Part shown: piece by piece, positions 17,318 to 26,192 of the stretch
How the letters are laid out: each line of letters starts with the position of its first letter
Position numbering within the stretch: the first letter of the stretch is position 1
NCBI GenBank assembly: GCA_036480335.1
Contig: JAZGGH010000081.1
Coordinates: forward strand, 1 to 58,520
Direction: 5' to 3'
Length of the DNA: 58,520 bases
Origin: JAZGER01 sp036480335
GTDB taxonomy: Bacteria > Pseudomonadota > Gammaproteobacteria > DSM-19610
Notes under the pieces: generated by a model
Told to the model about the DNA's origin: nothing
Databases searched by the model: none
Seen by the model: only the letters and a program-made list of their open reading frames with translations
Translations under genes and position numbers: made by a program

Positions 17318-18706
17318 TTATTCGTATTGTTCACGGTATTTGCGGATGATGTGTAAGGCGATAATATTTAACAGCAGTGTAATCACAAACAGGCCCAAAG
17401 CCAGCGCAAAAGCCGCCAGTGTTTTTGGACTATCAAACTCCTGATCACCGGTCAGCAGGGTAACAATCTGCACGGTTACCGTGGTGACTGCTTCGAGCGG
17501 ATTGATGGTCAAATTCGCCGACAGGCCCGCTGCCATCACCACAATCATGGTTTCACCAATGGCACGTGATGCTGCCAGTAGAATACCTCCGACAACTCCG
17601 GGCAAGGCAGCCGGAATAACAACCTGGCGAATCGTTTCTGAATGTGTTGCACCCATTCCGTAAGAGGCATCACGCATGGCCTGCGGCACAGCTGAAATAA
17701 CATCATCTGATAATGATGAAACAAACGGGATAATCATAATCCCCATAACAATACCCGCTGCCAACGCACTCTCTGAAGCGACATTCAGACCGATATTTTC
17801 ACCGATATTACGGATGAAAGGGGCAACAGTCAGGGCGGCAAAAAAACCATATACGACTGTCGGAATACCTGCCAGAATTTCCAGCGTAGGTTTGGCAAAA
17901 CTTCTGGCTATTGGTGAGGCATATTCTGATAGATAAATGGCCGACATAAGGCCCAGCGGAACGGCGATAACCAGGGCGATGGCTGAAATCAACAGAGTAC
18001 CCACAAACAGCGGGATAGCACCAAAGCTTCCAGAGCCGCCGACCTGATCAGGCCGGATGGCCGTTTGTGGACTCCAGGTGGTACCAAAAAGAAAATCAGC
18101 CGGTGGCACCGCACCAAAAAAACGAACCGATTCAAGCAATACAGAAAACACTATGCCGACAGTCGACAGAACAGCGATAAATGCACAGAGAATCATACCC
18201 CAACGCATCACCGTTTCAACCATGTTCCTGGCACGTAACTCCGGTTTTATCAGCCGCATCGCCAACATCATACCCAGCAGGGCTGCGATAAAAACAACCA
18301 CCGTCTTAGCCCGTGTACTGATACTCTGCAGGCGTTGGTAATGCTGTGCTGCATCACGTTTTACAGGATCAGTATCTTCATTGAACAGATTCGCCTGTGC
18401 CAGATTTTTTATTTCATTGATGGTCAGCCCAAGCTCATCGGCAGGCAGGCTCTGCATACTTTCGGGTAATGTGGCAACTGTCATCGAGGTAACAATGCTG
18501 GAATTGAATGCCGTCCAGAGCATCAGGATCAACACAGCCGGGATACCCGCCCACATGGCCACCATGTAGCCGTAATAAGCGGGTAAGGAATGCAGGTTTC
18601 GCTGCCCTTTGTTCAGGGTGGATATTGCCAGCGAACGTTTGCGGCCAACAAAATAGCCAAACAGTAACAGTGCAAACAGCGTCACCAGGATAATATTGAG
18701 GGGCAT
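17318..18706 (-). CDS. pstC: Phosphate ABC transporter permease PstC
   Basis: This 462-residue permease partners PstA. An N-terminal transmembrane segment (MPLNIILVTLFALLLFGYFV) and a second near GYMVAMWAGIPAVLILM precede a soluble segment. The conserved permease core then starts around LFVGTLLISAIALVIAVPLG, with the coupling loop GATHSETIRQVVIPAALPG. It is longer than the enteric form. It is followed with a 2-base gap by pstA and preceded by pstS at about 125 bases. Confidence 0.96.
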   Translation of the reverse strand: MPLNIILVTLFALLLFGYFVGRKRSLAISTLNKGQRNLHSLPAYYGYMVAMWAGIPAVLILMLWTAFNSSIVTSMTVATLPESMQSLPADELGLTINEIKNLAQANLFNEDTDPVKRDAAQHYQRLQSISTRAKTVVVFIAALLGMMLAMRLIKPELRARNMVETVMRWGMILCAFIAVLSTVGIVFSVLLESVRFFGAVPPADFLFGTTWSPQTAIRPDQVGGSGSFGAIPLFVGTLLISAIALVIAVPLGLMSAIYLSEYASPIARSFAKPTLEILAGIPTVVYGFFAALTVAPFIRNIGENIGLNVASESALAAGIVMGIMIIPFVSSLSDDVISAVPQAMRDASYGMGATHSETIRQVVIPAALPGVVGGILLAASRAIGETMIVVMAAGLSANLTINPLEAVTTVTVQIVTLLTGDQEFDSPKTLAAFALALGLFVITLLLNIIALHIIRKYREQYE

Positions 18707-18802
18707 GAGTCGCCTTGTTTATTTACGGGATAAAGGAATAATCAGGCGCATTCTACAGCCCAAACGGCCTGCGCACAAAGCCACCACAGTGAATCTGTCG
18801 AC

Positions 18803-18814
18803 CTTGTGCACAAG
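18803..18814. repeat. Perfect 12-base palindrome between pstS and pstC
   Basis: CTTGTGCACAAG is a perfect palindrome 17 bases past the pstS stop. It could be part of a 3' stem that adjusts the ratio of pstS to pstCAB mRNA. There is no U-run, so it is not a clear terminator. Confidence 0.35.
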
Positions 18815-18830
18815 AAACGCTTATTCTTTT

Positions 18831-19916
18831 TTATTCTTCATAAAAAACAAGGGGTTGCAGCGCCTTAACGGACTCCGCCATTGCCTCGCGCTCATCCTCA
18901 GGCAATGGAATCAGTCCCTTTTCAGTCAGATAGCCCTCTTCACCCCAGGTATCTTCATCAGTAAATTCGGCCATGAATTCGCGAATACCTGGCACCTTAC
19001 CAACATGGTCATTCTTGACATAGAAATACAGGGGCCTGGATACCGGATACGAGCCATCAGCAATGCTATCAAAGGTAATTTCCACACCATCAATTTTCGC
19101 ACCCTTCACCTTATCTTCATTCTGATCAAGGAAACTAAAGCCAAATACACCCAACGCCTGTGGGTTCTTTTCCAGCTTCTGCACAATCAGGTTATCATTT
19201 TCACCCGCTTCGATATAAATGCCATCTTCACGTACCGTATGACAAATTTCCTTGTATTTATGCTTCAGATCCGATGCTTCATCAGCCTTCTTCGCCGCGC
19301 TAGCTGCTTTCTTGATATCGGCTATCCAGTCATAGGTTTTACAACCCCCTTCCAGTGCCAGTTCAGCAAACGCATCGCGAGTACCTGAAGTTGGCGGTGG
19401 GCCTAATACTTCAATTTTAATATCCGGCAGATCAGGATTTACCTGTTTCCAGGTTATATAAGGATTCGAAATCAATTCACCCTCCTTTTCTCCCGGAACA
19501 TCTTTCGCCAATGCCAGAAATAGATCCCTGCGCGTCAGGTTGAATTCCGGGCCAGACCTGGCATTCGCAATGGTAATGCCATCAAAACCAATATGCACCT
19601 CGGTAATACTGTCAACACCATTTGCATGGCAATTATCGACTTCACTCTTTTTGATCCGGCGAGAAGAATTGGTGATATCCGGGGTATTAATACCATTACC
19701 GGCACAGAACAGCTTCATTCCACCACCAGAACCCGTGGCTTCAATTTTCGGCGTCTTGAATTTTGTCTTTTTACCAAAGGTTTCAGCGACCACAGTTGAA
19801 AATGGATACACTGTAGAAGACCCTACAACCTCTATATAATCACGCCCTGCCGCATGGCTGGCATGGGTATAAAACATTGTCGAAACAACGGCAGTAAACA
19901 ACACAGACTTTCTCAT
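18831..19916 (-). CDS. pstS: Periplasmic phosphate-binding protein PstS
   Basis: This roughly 361-residue substrate-binding protein of the Pst importer has the phosphate-loop GSSTVYPFS near the mature N-terminus, TGSGGGMKLFC, and GPPTSGTRDAF in the second lobe. I chose the ATG at 19916, 27 codons inside the longest frame. It begins a normal signal peptide (MRKSVLFTAVVSTMFYTHASHA) and has SD GGAGAG just upstream. The longer frame would add an unrelated N-terminus overlapping the promoter. It is the first gene of pstSCAB-phoU-phoBR. Confidence 0.96.
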   Translation of the reverse strand: MRKSVLFTAVVSTMFYTHASHAAGRDYIEVVGSSTVYPFSTVVAETFGKKTKFKTPKIEATGSGGGMKLFCAGNGINTPDITNSSRRIKKSEVDNCHANGVDSITEVHIGFDGITIANARSGPEFNLTRRDLFLALAKDVPGEKEGELISNPYITWKQVNPDLPDIKIEVLGPPPTSGTRDAFAELALEGGCKTYDWIADIKKAASAAKKADEASDLKHKYKEICHTVREDGIYIEAGENDNLIVQKLEKNPQALGVFGFSFLDQNEDKVKGAKIDGVEITFDSIADGSYPVSRPLYFYVKNDHVGKVPGIREFMAEFTDEDTWGEEGYLTEKGLIPLPEDEREAMAESVKALQPLVFYEE

Positions 19917-19943
19917 TTCTCTCTCCAGGTTTTCGTTCGGTAT

Positions 19944-19977
19944 ATTATAAAACCTTAATATTACAGTTGTGTGACAA
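19944..19977 (-). promoter_or_regulatory. PhoB-dependent promoter of pstS (Pho box plus -10)
   Basis: The minus-strand sequence TTGTCACACAACTGTAA (19961-19977) fits the Pho box of two CTGTCAT-like repeats spaced 11 bases apart. A perfect -10 TATAAT lies at 19944-19949, 11 bases downstream. No -35 is evident, as expected where the Pho box replaces it. It drives the whole pst-pho operon, giving autoregulation through PhoB. Confidence 0.8.
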
Positions 19978-20013
19978 AATGTAATTAATTCAGACAATGA
20001 TTATAACAACAGA

Positions 20014-20155
20014 GGGCACCTCTATTAATCAGGATTTTCGTAGAGCTCAAGACGGATGTTTTTTTGAGAAACGCAGTATAGTAAGTATATATGAGGATCG
20101 CAAAAAATCATCCAACGCTGAAATCGGGCGAAAAGACGATTATATAGAGGCGCCC
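20014..20155 (+). mobile_element. MITE-like inverted-repeat element, copy 1
   Basis: This 142-base element begins GGGCACCTCTATTAATC and ends GATTATATAGAGGCGCCC, near-perfect terminal inverted repeats. Two further copies in the window (43496-43637, 44945-45083) share the interior, including the 'ATGAGGATCGCAA' and 'AAATCGGGCGAAAAGACGAT' blocks. It encodes nothing convincing; a minus-strand open frame over it is a by-product. It lies between the pstS promoter and the monoheme cytochrome gene. Confidence 0.8.
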
Positions 20156-20337
20156 TGGAGACTATGGCTGTATTAGAATAGGGGTATATTTCTTGCTCAT
20201 ACAGGAAACTGCAAATGCAAAAATGGATTGCCCCTGCTCCTTGTCTCTGTCGAATTTGCACCTCCTGCCACAGCATGCAGAAAATCTGAGTCCCTGCACA
20301 ACACCTCGGACGTCAGAAAGTGTTGATGGTTTTTCAT

Positions 20338-20362
20338 AAAAAAAGCCCCCGCTAACGGAGGC
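20338..20362 (-). terminator. Rho-independent terminator after the monoheme cytochrome
   Basis: On the minus strand GCCTCCG-TTAG-CGGGGGC forms a 7-pair stem followed directly by seven T. It lies 23 bases past the cytochrome stop and ends the nos-side transcripts before pstS. Confidence 0.85.
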
Positions 20363-20385
20363 CTTAAAATCCAGATTCAGTGGAA

Positions 20386-20697
20386 TTACAAACCGGAAAT
20401 ATAGTCTGCCATAGCACTAATATCATCATCACTCACTGCAGCCATAATGCCTTTCATGGCAGCAGTTTGACCATTATTCCTGGCACCGCTCTTAATATCT
20501 TTCATCTGCTGCGTCAGATACTCTTTACTCTGACCGGCAATCTTGGGATAAGCGGGCATTATTGGGCTTTTCGCATCTAAGCCATGACAGCCTATGCAAC
20601 CTTTTGCCTTATAAACTGCTGCGCCATCAGCAAAAACTGCTGAACTAATGACTAACATGCCGGCTACCAAAACTGACTTTTTCAACATTTTCATCAT
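20386..20697 (-). CDS. Monoheme cytochrome c (c553-like)
   Basis: This 103-residue periplasmic electron carrier has a signal peptide (KKSVLVAGMLVISSAVFA), a single heme site CIGCH, and Met ligand candidates in MKGIM. It closely resembles the N-terminal domain of the triheme cytochrome at the other end of the nos cluster, sharing EYL-QQ-KDIK-G-RNNGQ and MKGIM. It lies 75 bases after nosY and is likely an electron donor in N2O respiration. The start is ambiguous among three Met codons within the first four residues. An FNR-type promoter lies upstream. Confidence 0.92.
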   Translation of the reverse strand: MMKMLKKSVLVAGMLVISSAVFADGAAVYKAKGCIGCHGLDAKSPIMPAYPKIAGQSKEYLTQQMKDIKSGARNNGQTAAMKGIMAAVSDDDISAMADYISGL

Positions 20698-20720
20698 ACT
20701 CCTGAAGTAATAACTGATTA

Positions 20721-20762
20721 TTTATACCGCATCAACTCCAATCAGGCATTGAGATAAATCAA
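20721..20762 (-). promoter_or_regulatory. FNR/DNR-type promoter of the monoheme cytochrome
   Basis: The minus strand carries TTGAT-TTAT-CTCAA at 20749-20762 (one mismatch in the right half). A -10 TATAAA lies at 20721-20726, centre-to-centre 32 bases, which is the class II FNR geometry. The gene can thus be transcribed separately from nosY under low oxygen or with nitrogen oxides. Confidence 0.65.
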
Positions 20763-20771
20763 CTCGATCTA

Positions 20772-21599
20772 TTATGGCAAGTCTCCCCGCTTGAAGAAAA
20801 CATAGCCCAACCAGGCGCATAAGGTGCCCAATACCAACGGATAAATCACAGAATAAACGAGGTAACCAATATGCCCAAAGGTATCCAGAATGACCCATGC
20901 AGACGGGCCGAGCAACACAAGCTGCGGATCAAACAACATCATCGCACTGGTACGAAACACCTGCAAAGGATTGAGCAGAGCAATCAATACCACGGTTTCG
21001 GAAGCAGCACCATTCTGAATCATAATACCCAGCAAGATCAGATCAAGGAATAGCAACAACCCTAGCCAGAGGATAAAGGCGGCACCCTGCGCCACATCCG
21101 TGGTGCGTGCCAGTGAGGAAATTAACATCCCGATTCCCAGGAAGCACCACGCCAACACCAACAGCAGTAAGGTATAAAAGAGCACCTGACCCCAGGGGAT
21201 TTCTGCACCCCGGATGGCAGCCCAGATAACGGCCAGCAGCATCGCTAGCACCACAGGTAGAAAAACCACAATAAAGCGACCGATGATTTTCCCCCAGTAC
21301 CAGGCTGCCAGACCAACAGGCAACGATAGCAGGTATTCAAAAACCCCGGCTTCACGGTCACCCGCGACAGAGCGGACGGTCGTGAGTAAAACAAACACAG
21401 GCAAGATAGCCATGGTGATTTGCAGATAGGTAACCAGAGTACGCGACAGACCGGTAAACCCCATCACACGCGATTCCGTTAAACCGGTAATAAACAGCGC
21501 AACGACAATGCCACCAAAAATCAGGGTGTAGATAAGAAACCAGCGAGAACGCAACGACTCGTTAATATCTGCCATCGCAGTTAACAGTAAGTGTTTCAT
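20772..21599 (-). CDS. nosY: NosY, ABC permease for NosZ copper-site maturation
   Basis: This 275-residue membrane protein has six predicted helices (e.g. WFLIYTLIFGGIVVALFITGL, LQITMAILPVFVLLTTV, VLFYTLLLLVLAWCFLGIGML). The NosY signatures are DREAGVFEYLLSLPV and ARTTDVAQGAAF. It forms the membrane part of the NosFY ABC complex, which works with NosD to assemble the copper/sulfide CuZ centre. It is last in the nosDGHFLY run, 5 bases after nosL. Confidence 0.93.
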   Translation of the reverse strand: MKHLLLTAMADINESLRSRWFLIYTLIFGGIVVALFITGLTESRVMGFTGLSRTLVTYLQITMAILPVFVLLTTVRSVAGDREAGVFEYLLSLPVGLAAWYWGKIIGRFIVVFLPVVLAMLLAVIWAAIRGAEIPWGQVLFYTLLLLVLAWCFLGIGMLISSLARTTDVAQGAAFILWLGLLLFLDLILLGIMIQNGAASETVVLIALLNPLQVFRTSAMMLFDPQLVLLGPSAWVILDTFGHIGYLVYSVIYPLVLGTLCAWLGYVFFKRGDLP

Positions 21600-21604
21600 T
21601 GCTG

Positions 21605-22078
21605 TCAGGGATGCCCCATGTGAGAGTGCCCACCATGATTAGAGCGCTGTTCTACGGTATAAACATGCTTAACCGCCTGCTCGTAGTTCAAGGCACCCTG
21701 CACTTTTTCAGGCTGCGCACCCAGACCATAATCCATTGGGGTATTGTCTCTTTTTACATACCACGCCTTACGTGCATCAATCCAGTTGCCATTTCGATGG
21801 TCAGTCACCCAGATCTCAATAACCGATGACGCTTTCCAGGGCTGTTTATCCAGCCAGATCACGGCACAGCCAATATCATCAAATTTATACACTTTTGCCT
21901 TTTCATTTTTCGGACCACCACGAATCTGTGCAGCAAAATAATGATCACTCACTGCCATCGCACAACGTGCGCAGATCTCTCGATCCCAACGCACATCCTC
22001 AGCGCCAGTGGTCTGTTGCTTACCACAGCCTGCCAGCAACAAGAGGATACTTACCACAACGAAACGTATCGTCTTCAT
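21605..22078 (-). CDS. nosL: NosL, copper-binding lipoprotein
   Basis: This 157-residue lipoprotein has lipobox LLAGC. The metal-site motif ICARCAMAVSD is followed by FDDIGC, the NosL hallmark. The C-terminus is His-rich (SNHGGHSHMGHP), which adds plausible copper ligands. NosL delivers Cu(I) to the NosD/NosZ assembly. It overlaps nosF by 4 bases and precedes nosY by 5. Confidence 0.93.
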   Translation of the reverse strand: MKTIRFVVVSILLLLAGCGKQQTTGAEDVRWDREICARCAMAVSDHYFAAQIRGGPKNEKAKVYKFDDIGCAVIWLDKQPWKASSVIEIWVTDHRNGNWIDARKAWYVKRDNTPMDYGLGAQPEKVQGALNYEQAVKHVYTVEQRSNHGGHSHMGHP

Positions 22079-22938
22079 TTTGATGTCTCCATTTTCAAAT
22101 CATTGAGAAGACCTGCATAGCGTGATAACACACCCAGGAAGCGTAAACGATCAGGCCCGGCTACCTTACCTTTCCAGGTAATACCACTATCAGCAGACTC
22201 AAAACCCCATTCGCGTACTGTTTGTGCGAAGGCAGGTTCCGTGCGCGTCAGAGTGACTTCACATTCCAGAATACTATCCATATCGACGCCATCAGCAACC
22301 CTGTCGTTGAGCACCACTTTACCCTGATCCAGTTCGATCACACGGTTAACTAACGCAGCAACTTCATCCAGGCGGTGACTGGAGAGAATCATGGCAGTGT
22401 CTTTTTGTTTTTCTGCCAACAGGCTAAAAAAGGTATGTCTGGCTTCTGGATCAAGATTCGCGGCTGGCTCATCCATAATCAGAAACTCACTATCACGCCC
22501 GAGAGCAATGCTGATTAGCATTTTCTGTTTCTGGCCGCCAGAAAGCTTCACAAAGGGCTGATTTTTAAACTTTCGCGCATCCAGTCCCAGGCGATCTGAA
22601 ACGGCATACATCTTTTCAGGATCGCTTTCACAAACACTCGCCGAAAAATGAATCAGCTGAGAAACGGGCATTTTCAGTGGAGGTGGAATCTGTGGTACAA
22701 AACCAATCTTTTTCAGCACTTCCTGCCGATTCTGACGTGGCTGTAATGCATCAATGCGTATTTCACCATCATGGATATATTCACCCAGCAAACAGCGAAT
22801 CAGCGTGGTTTTACCGGCACCATTTGAACCAACCAGTGCAATACGGTCGCCCCGATTAACAACCAGATTAATATCATCAAGCACTCGGGTACGGCGAAAC
22901 GTTTTGGAGACGTTATTGATCTGAATCATTGCTGACAT
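22075..22938 (-). CDS. nosF: NosF, ABC ATPase for NosZ maturation
   Basis: The 287-residue cytoplasmic ATPase of the NosFY complex. Walker A is GSNGAGKTT, the signature is LSGGQKQKM, and Walker B is FLIMDEPAANLDPE, followed by the switch in LSSHRLDEV. Length matches NosF (about 300), with the usual C-terminal extension after residue 210. It is coupled to nosL by a 4-base overlap and follows nosH by 15 bases. Confidence 0.94.
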   Translation of the reverse strand: MSAMIQINNVSKTFRRTRVLDDINLVVNRGDRIALVGSNGAGKTTLIRCLLGEYIHDGEIRIDALQPRQNRQEVLKKIGFVPQIPPPLKMPVSQLIHFSASVCESDPEKMYAVSDRLGLDARKFKNQPFVKLSGGQKQKMLISIALGRDSEFLIMDEPAANLDPEARHTFFSLLAEKQKDTAMILSSHRLDEVAALVNRVIELDQGKVVLNDRVADGVDMDSILECEVTLTRTEPAFAQTVREWGFESADSGITWKGKVAGPDRLRFLGVLSRYAGLLNDLKMETSK

Positions 22939-22953
22939 AAAGAACCCATAACG

Positions 22954-23925
22954 TTAAAGCTTGTCTCCGATACCTTTGAACAGGAAGGTCAATGATTCCG
23001 TTGGACAGACTTCAACACAACGCCCACAACGGGTGCAATCAGCACCGATATCGACGTCCAGACCATTGGCCTTTCCCTTGATGACGGTCTCCAGCACATG
23101 CGGCACCATACAAACCTTGCGACATTCCCCTTCATGCAAACAGTCTTTCAGATGATACTGCACCTTGAAGGGAGATATTGCACCCACCAGACCATAGGTT
23201 AGTCCAATGGGGCAACCATAACGACACCAGGCACGACGTGAGTAAAAAATTTCAAATAACAGTAAAAGCGCTACCCATATCAAAGCAAGCCCTGGACCAT
23301 AAATCAGGGCGCGGCTTAAAATCCCTGTGGGAGAGACTGTTTCATATACAGTATAGCCAGTCACGACAGCAAGAATCACAAAAATTATCCAGAACCAGGT
23401 GCGGGTTCTCCGATCAAAAGGGTGATCTGTTGCCAGGCCTTTTTTGGCAAGATACAGGTGCAGCATTTCGGCCCATTCCGCGATCAGATGATAGGGACAA
23501 ACCCAGGAACAAAAAGTCCGACCTCCAAGCAACCACCACATAATGAAAACCGTTACTGTACCAATCACCAGATTCAATACAATATGTTTATAAGCCAGCA
23601 TGACCTGCAGGGCTGAATTCAGATCGGCCATATGGAAACCGACAAAACGTGAACCGGTAAGTGCGCCTTCCAGTACGCTGATATCGAGCTGATAAGACAG
23701 CACAAATAACAGATTAATTACGATCAATACAGTCCAACGTCTGCGCCGCCACTTTTGCGGGCCTTTTTCAGCCGCAGCCAGTTCTTCATGAATAGCTGCA
23801 ATTCGCACAGGATCATTTTTCTTGTTCTTATGCATTTCCCTGACTTCGTCGCTGAATTTATTTTTATCCGGACGTGCAGGTGCTTTTCCGAAAAGCACGC
23901 GTAAAGACTCGACAAAACCACTCAT
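22954..23925 (-). CDS. nosH: NosH/NapH-type membrane polyferredoxin
   Basis: This 323-residue protein has a cytoplasmic N-terminus and about four transmembrane helices. There are two CxxxCP-type loops (FCSWVCPYHLI, WCRYGCPIGL) and a C-terminal ferredoxin domain (CTRCGRCVEVCPTE). It belongs to the NapH/NosR-like quinol dehydrogenase family. With NosG it is thought to move electrons from the quinol pool to the periplasmic cytochromes feeding NosZ. It starts within the nosG stop (ATGA overlap). Confidence 0.92.
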   Translation of the reverse strand: MSGFVESLRVLFGKAPARPDKNKFSDEVREMHKNKKNDPVRIAAIHEELAAAEKGPQKWRRRRWTVLIVINLLFVLSYQLDISVLEGALTGSRFVGFHMADLNSALQVMLAYKHIVLNLVIGTVTVFIMWWLLGGRTFCSWVCPYHLIAEWAEMLHLYLAKKGLATDHPFDRRTRTWFWIIFVILAVVTGYTVYETVSPTGILSRALIYGPGLALIWVALLLLFEIFYSRRAWCRYGCPIGLTYGLVGAISPFKVQYHLKDCLHEGECRKVCMVPHVLETVIKGKANGLDVDIGADCTRCGRCVEVCPTESLTFLFKGIGDKL

Positions 23926-24791
23926 GACTGCAACTCCTTAACGGCCTTCACCTTGCTGGCATCGGGCTCCCAGTCATTCCGACCGATACCCCGGTTTTCG
24001 TTAATATCTACCACAATGGCCGGTTCACCTGTAGGGCATACCATTTCACAGACACCACAACCAACGCAACCATCCAGAACCTCGGGCTGCATACGTCTGA
24101 CACCATCATCAGAAGTAATCTCTATCAATCTTATTGCTCTTTCTGGTGGACATTGACTCTCATCACCTGCAGGAGGAGTGCCCGCATCACATTGATTCGC
24201 TCGTATCTCAATCGGACAGAGGCGCACACATAGATCACAGATTTCAAGATCAAATTCCTGTTCTGCCAGGGCTACTGGTTCCCAGCGACTGACGGCTTCA
24301 AAGCGGAGAATACCGGTAAAATTTTCACGGCTGCGTGTAGCACCCTTAAAGCCCTGACCAGACACCGCCAGACAAATTTTTAGCTTATCCAGCCTGGCAA
24401 TACCCATATTTACCTGAGCCGGATAGTTCACATGGTGTGTCAAAGAGCCTGTTGGGCAGGCCAGTACACATTGCAAACCATCGCAGGAAAAATCACAGGC
24501 CTGTTTACGTGCGTCAATATAAGGTGAGCCGTTGCCAAAGCCTTCATCAATATCGGCCAGTTTGATGGCTTCTACGGGACAAACCTGCACACATTGCCCA
24601 CACTTGATACAGGAAGATAAAAACTCTTTTTCAGACAGGGCGCCAGGAGGACGCAGGCGCTTTGTCCATTGGCCGAGCACCGGCACATAGCCAAGCAGGG
24701 CAACACCTGTCATACCGACGGTATAGACAATTGAGCGTATAAATTTTCTGCGTTCTTTCTGTTTTCTTGAAAGTTTCGGTTTTGCCATCAT
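23922..24791 (-). CDS. nosG: NosG/NapG-type periplasmic ferredoxin
   Basis: This 289-residue iron-sulfur protein has an N-terminal twin-arginine-like signal (ERRKFIRSIV then VALLGYVPVLG). Four cysteine clusters follow: CIKCGQCVQVCP, CDGLQCVLACP, CDLCVRLCP and CVGCGVCEMVCP. It is the partner of NosH in the c-type nos pathway, replacing NosR. It overlaps nosD by 4 bases (ATGA) and nosH by 4, so the three are translationally coupled. Confidence 0.93.
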   Translation of the reverse strand: MMAKPKLSRKQKERRKFIRSIVYTVGMTGVALLGYVPVLGQWTKRLRPPGALSEKEFLSSCIKCGQCVQVCPVEAIKLADIDEGFGNGSPYIDARKQACDFSCDGLQCVLACPTGSLTHHVNYPAQVNMGIARLDKLKICLAVSGQGFKGATRSRENFTGILRFEAVSRWEPVALAEQEFDLEICDLCVRLCPIEIRANQCDAGTPPAGDESQCPPERAIRLIEITSDDGVRRMQPEVLDGCVGCGVCEMVCPTGEPAIVVDINENRGIGRNDWEPDASKVKAVKELQS

Positions 24792-26185
24792 TCTCTACCC
24801 TGCGCTTCCAGTAACATTTCATAAGCGCTGTTTTTTCGGCTTCCATCTTCCGGCGGCTGTTTATCGGCATCAACTTCTGAAAAAGATGCTGCGCTTTTTT
24901 GTGCTGTTTTAATAAATTTATTCATCACTGGCTTTTTATCTCTCACCAAAAGATCAGGCTCTGAAAAAGGTGCCAGTTGTTCAAGAAAATCCAGCACTTC
25001 GAGAACCGGAGAACCCTTGAAAAACTGTGCACCAGGCACATCACGCCAGAGCTTGTCCGCATAGGCATATAATTCATATGGCGTGTCGCCTTCATTATCC
25101 CTGTTGCGATCGAAACCTTCGTAATCACTCCAGTAATTTCCTTCCCAGACATTACGGTTTGCCGTCTTACCGCCAGAAACAACGATTTGGCTCAGATTTC
25201 CGGCAAACTGGTTATGCCTGAAAATATTGCTATGCCAGTCATTCAAAAAACGAATACCAATGCCATTGTAGGCAAGCAGATTATGGGAAAATCGATTGGT
25301 CGTATCAGGCTGAAATGGAGATACATCAATATAGAAACCGGTGGAACAATACAGCACCGTATTGTTTTCAATAATGAGGTCCGAAGTTTCTTTAAAACCA
25401 ATACCCATACCGGTTGGCCCTGCTGCATGTGCGATGTAGTTATTTCGAACAACGACACCATCGCTGTACATCAGAAATATGCCCACGCTATTATTATAAT
25501 ATTTGTTACCTTCTACCAGATTATAGCGGGAATACATAAAATGTAGCGAATAACGGCTATCCCTGCCAGTATTGCGACTTATTTCATTGTCAGCAGAATA
25601 CCAGACCACCATGTCTCGCACATTGAAGGTAATATTATCCAGTATTTTGTTATTGAAACTGTACCAGAGTCTGACGGAATCACCCTTCTGCCCCAACTTG
25701 AATTTGTCTTTGGAGCTAATGGTATTGCGTTTAACAATATTATTACTGGATTGTTGCAAATCAACGCCAAACAGACAGTCATCAATAACATTATCCTTGA
25801 TAATATTATAGTTACCACGCACCTGCACACCCGAATCAATATCGTTAGCTGATTCACCCGAGTTTGTCAGACGAAGATTTTGCACTGTGGCGCCATCAGT
25901 ATCCAGCAGGATAACAGTCCCTTTACCGCCTGCATCAATCGTGACACCATTTTTTCCGTCAATCACAAGAGGTTTGTCAACAATCACCGGACCGGCATAG
26001 GTGCCTGCAGGTGGGATCAGCAATGAACCCTCTTCCGCTGCATCGACCAGTTTTTGAAAGTCAGGATAATTGCTTGCCTGCGCCTGCGATGCATACGCAA
26101 ACAGAAAAAGAACAAACAGGGTATTTACCAGAACGAAAGATCTGCAGTACACAAAAAAACATCCCTTGTGGCTTACAGCTTTCAT
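24788..26185 (-). CDS. nosD: NosD, periplasmic copper-site assembly protein
   Basis: This 465-residue protein has a signal peptide (after an MKAVSHKGCFF start; FVLVNTLFVLFLFAYASQA). A long series of short parabasic beta-helix turns (NxI-x-N, e.g. GNYNIIKDNVIDDC, NNIVKRNTIS) forms the right-handed parallel beta-helix typical of NosD/CASH domains. NosD scaffolds CuZ assembly on NosZ with NosF and NosY. The last 60 residues are a low-complexity charged tail. It lies between nosB and nosG. Confidence 0.94.
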   Translation of the reverse strand: MKAVSHKGCFFVYCRSFVLVNTLFVLFLFAYASQAQASNYPDFQKLVDAAEEGSLLIPPAGTYAGPVIVDKPLVIDGKNGVTIDAGGKGTVILLDTDGATVQNLRLTNSGESANDIDSGVQVRGNYNIIKDNVIDDCLFGVDLQQSSNNIVKRNTISSKDKFKLGQKGDSVRLWYSFNNKILDNITFNVRDMVVWYSADNEISRNTGRDSRYSLHFMYSRYNLVEGNKYYNNSVGIFLMYSDGVVVRNNYIAHAAGPTGMGIGFKETSDLIIENNTVLYCSTGFYIDVSPFQPDTTNRFSHNLLAYNGIGIRFLNDWHSNIFRHNQFAGNLSQIVVSGGKTANRNVWEGNYWSDYEGFDRNRDNEGDTPYELYAYADKLWRDVPGAQFFKGSPVLEVLDFLEQLAPFSEPDLLVRDKKPVMNKFIKTAQKSAASFSEVDADKQPPEDGSRKNSAYEMLLEAQGRE

Positions 26186-26192
26186 TTGATTT

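Noticed and set aside
20025..20276. 83-codon minus-strand frame
   Set aside because: Most of it runs through MITE copy 1 and adjoining non-coding DNA; no family features.
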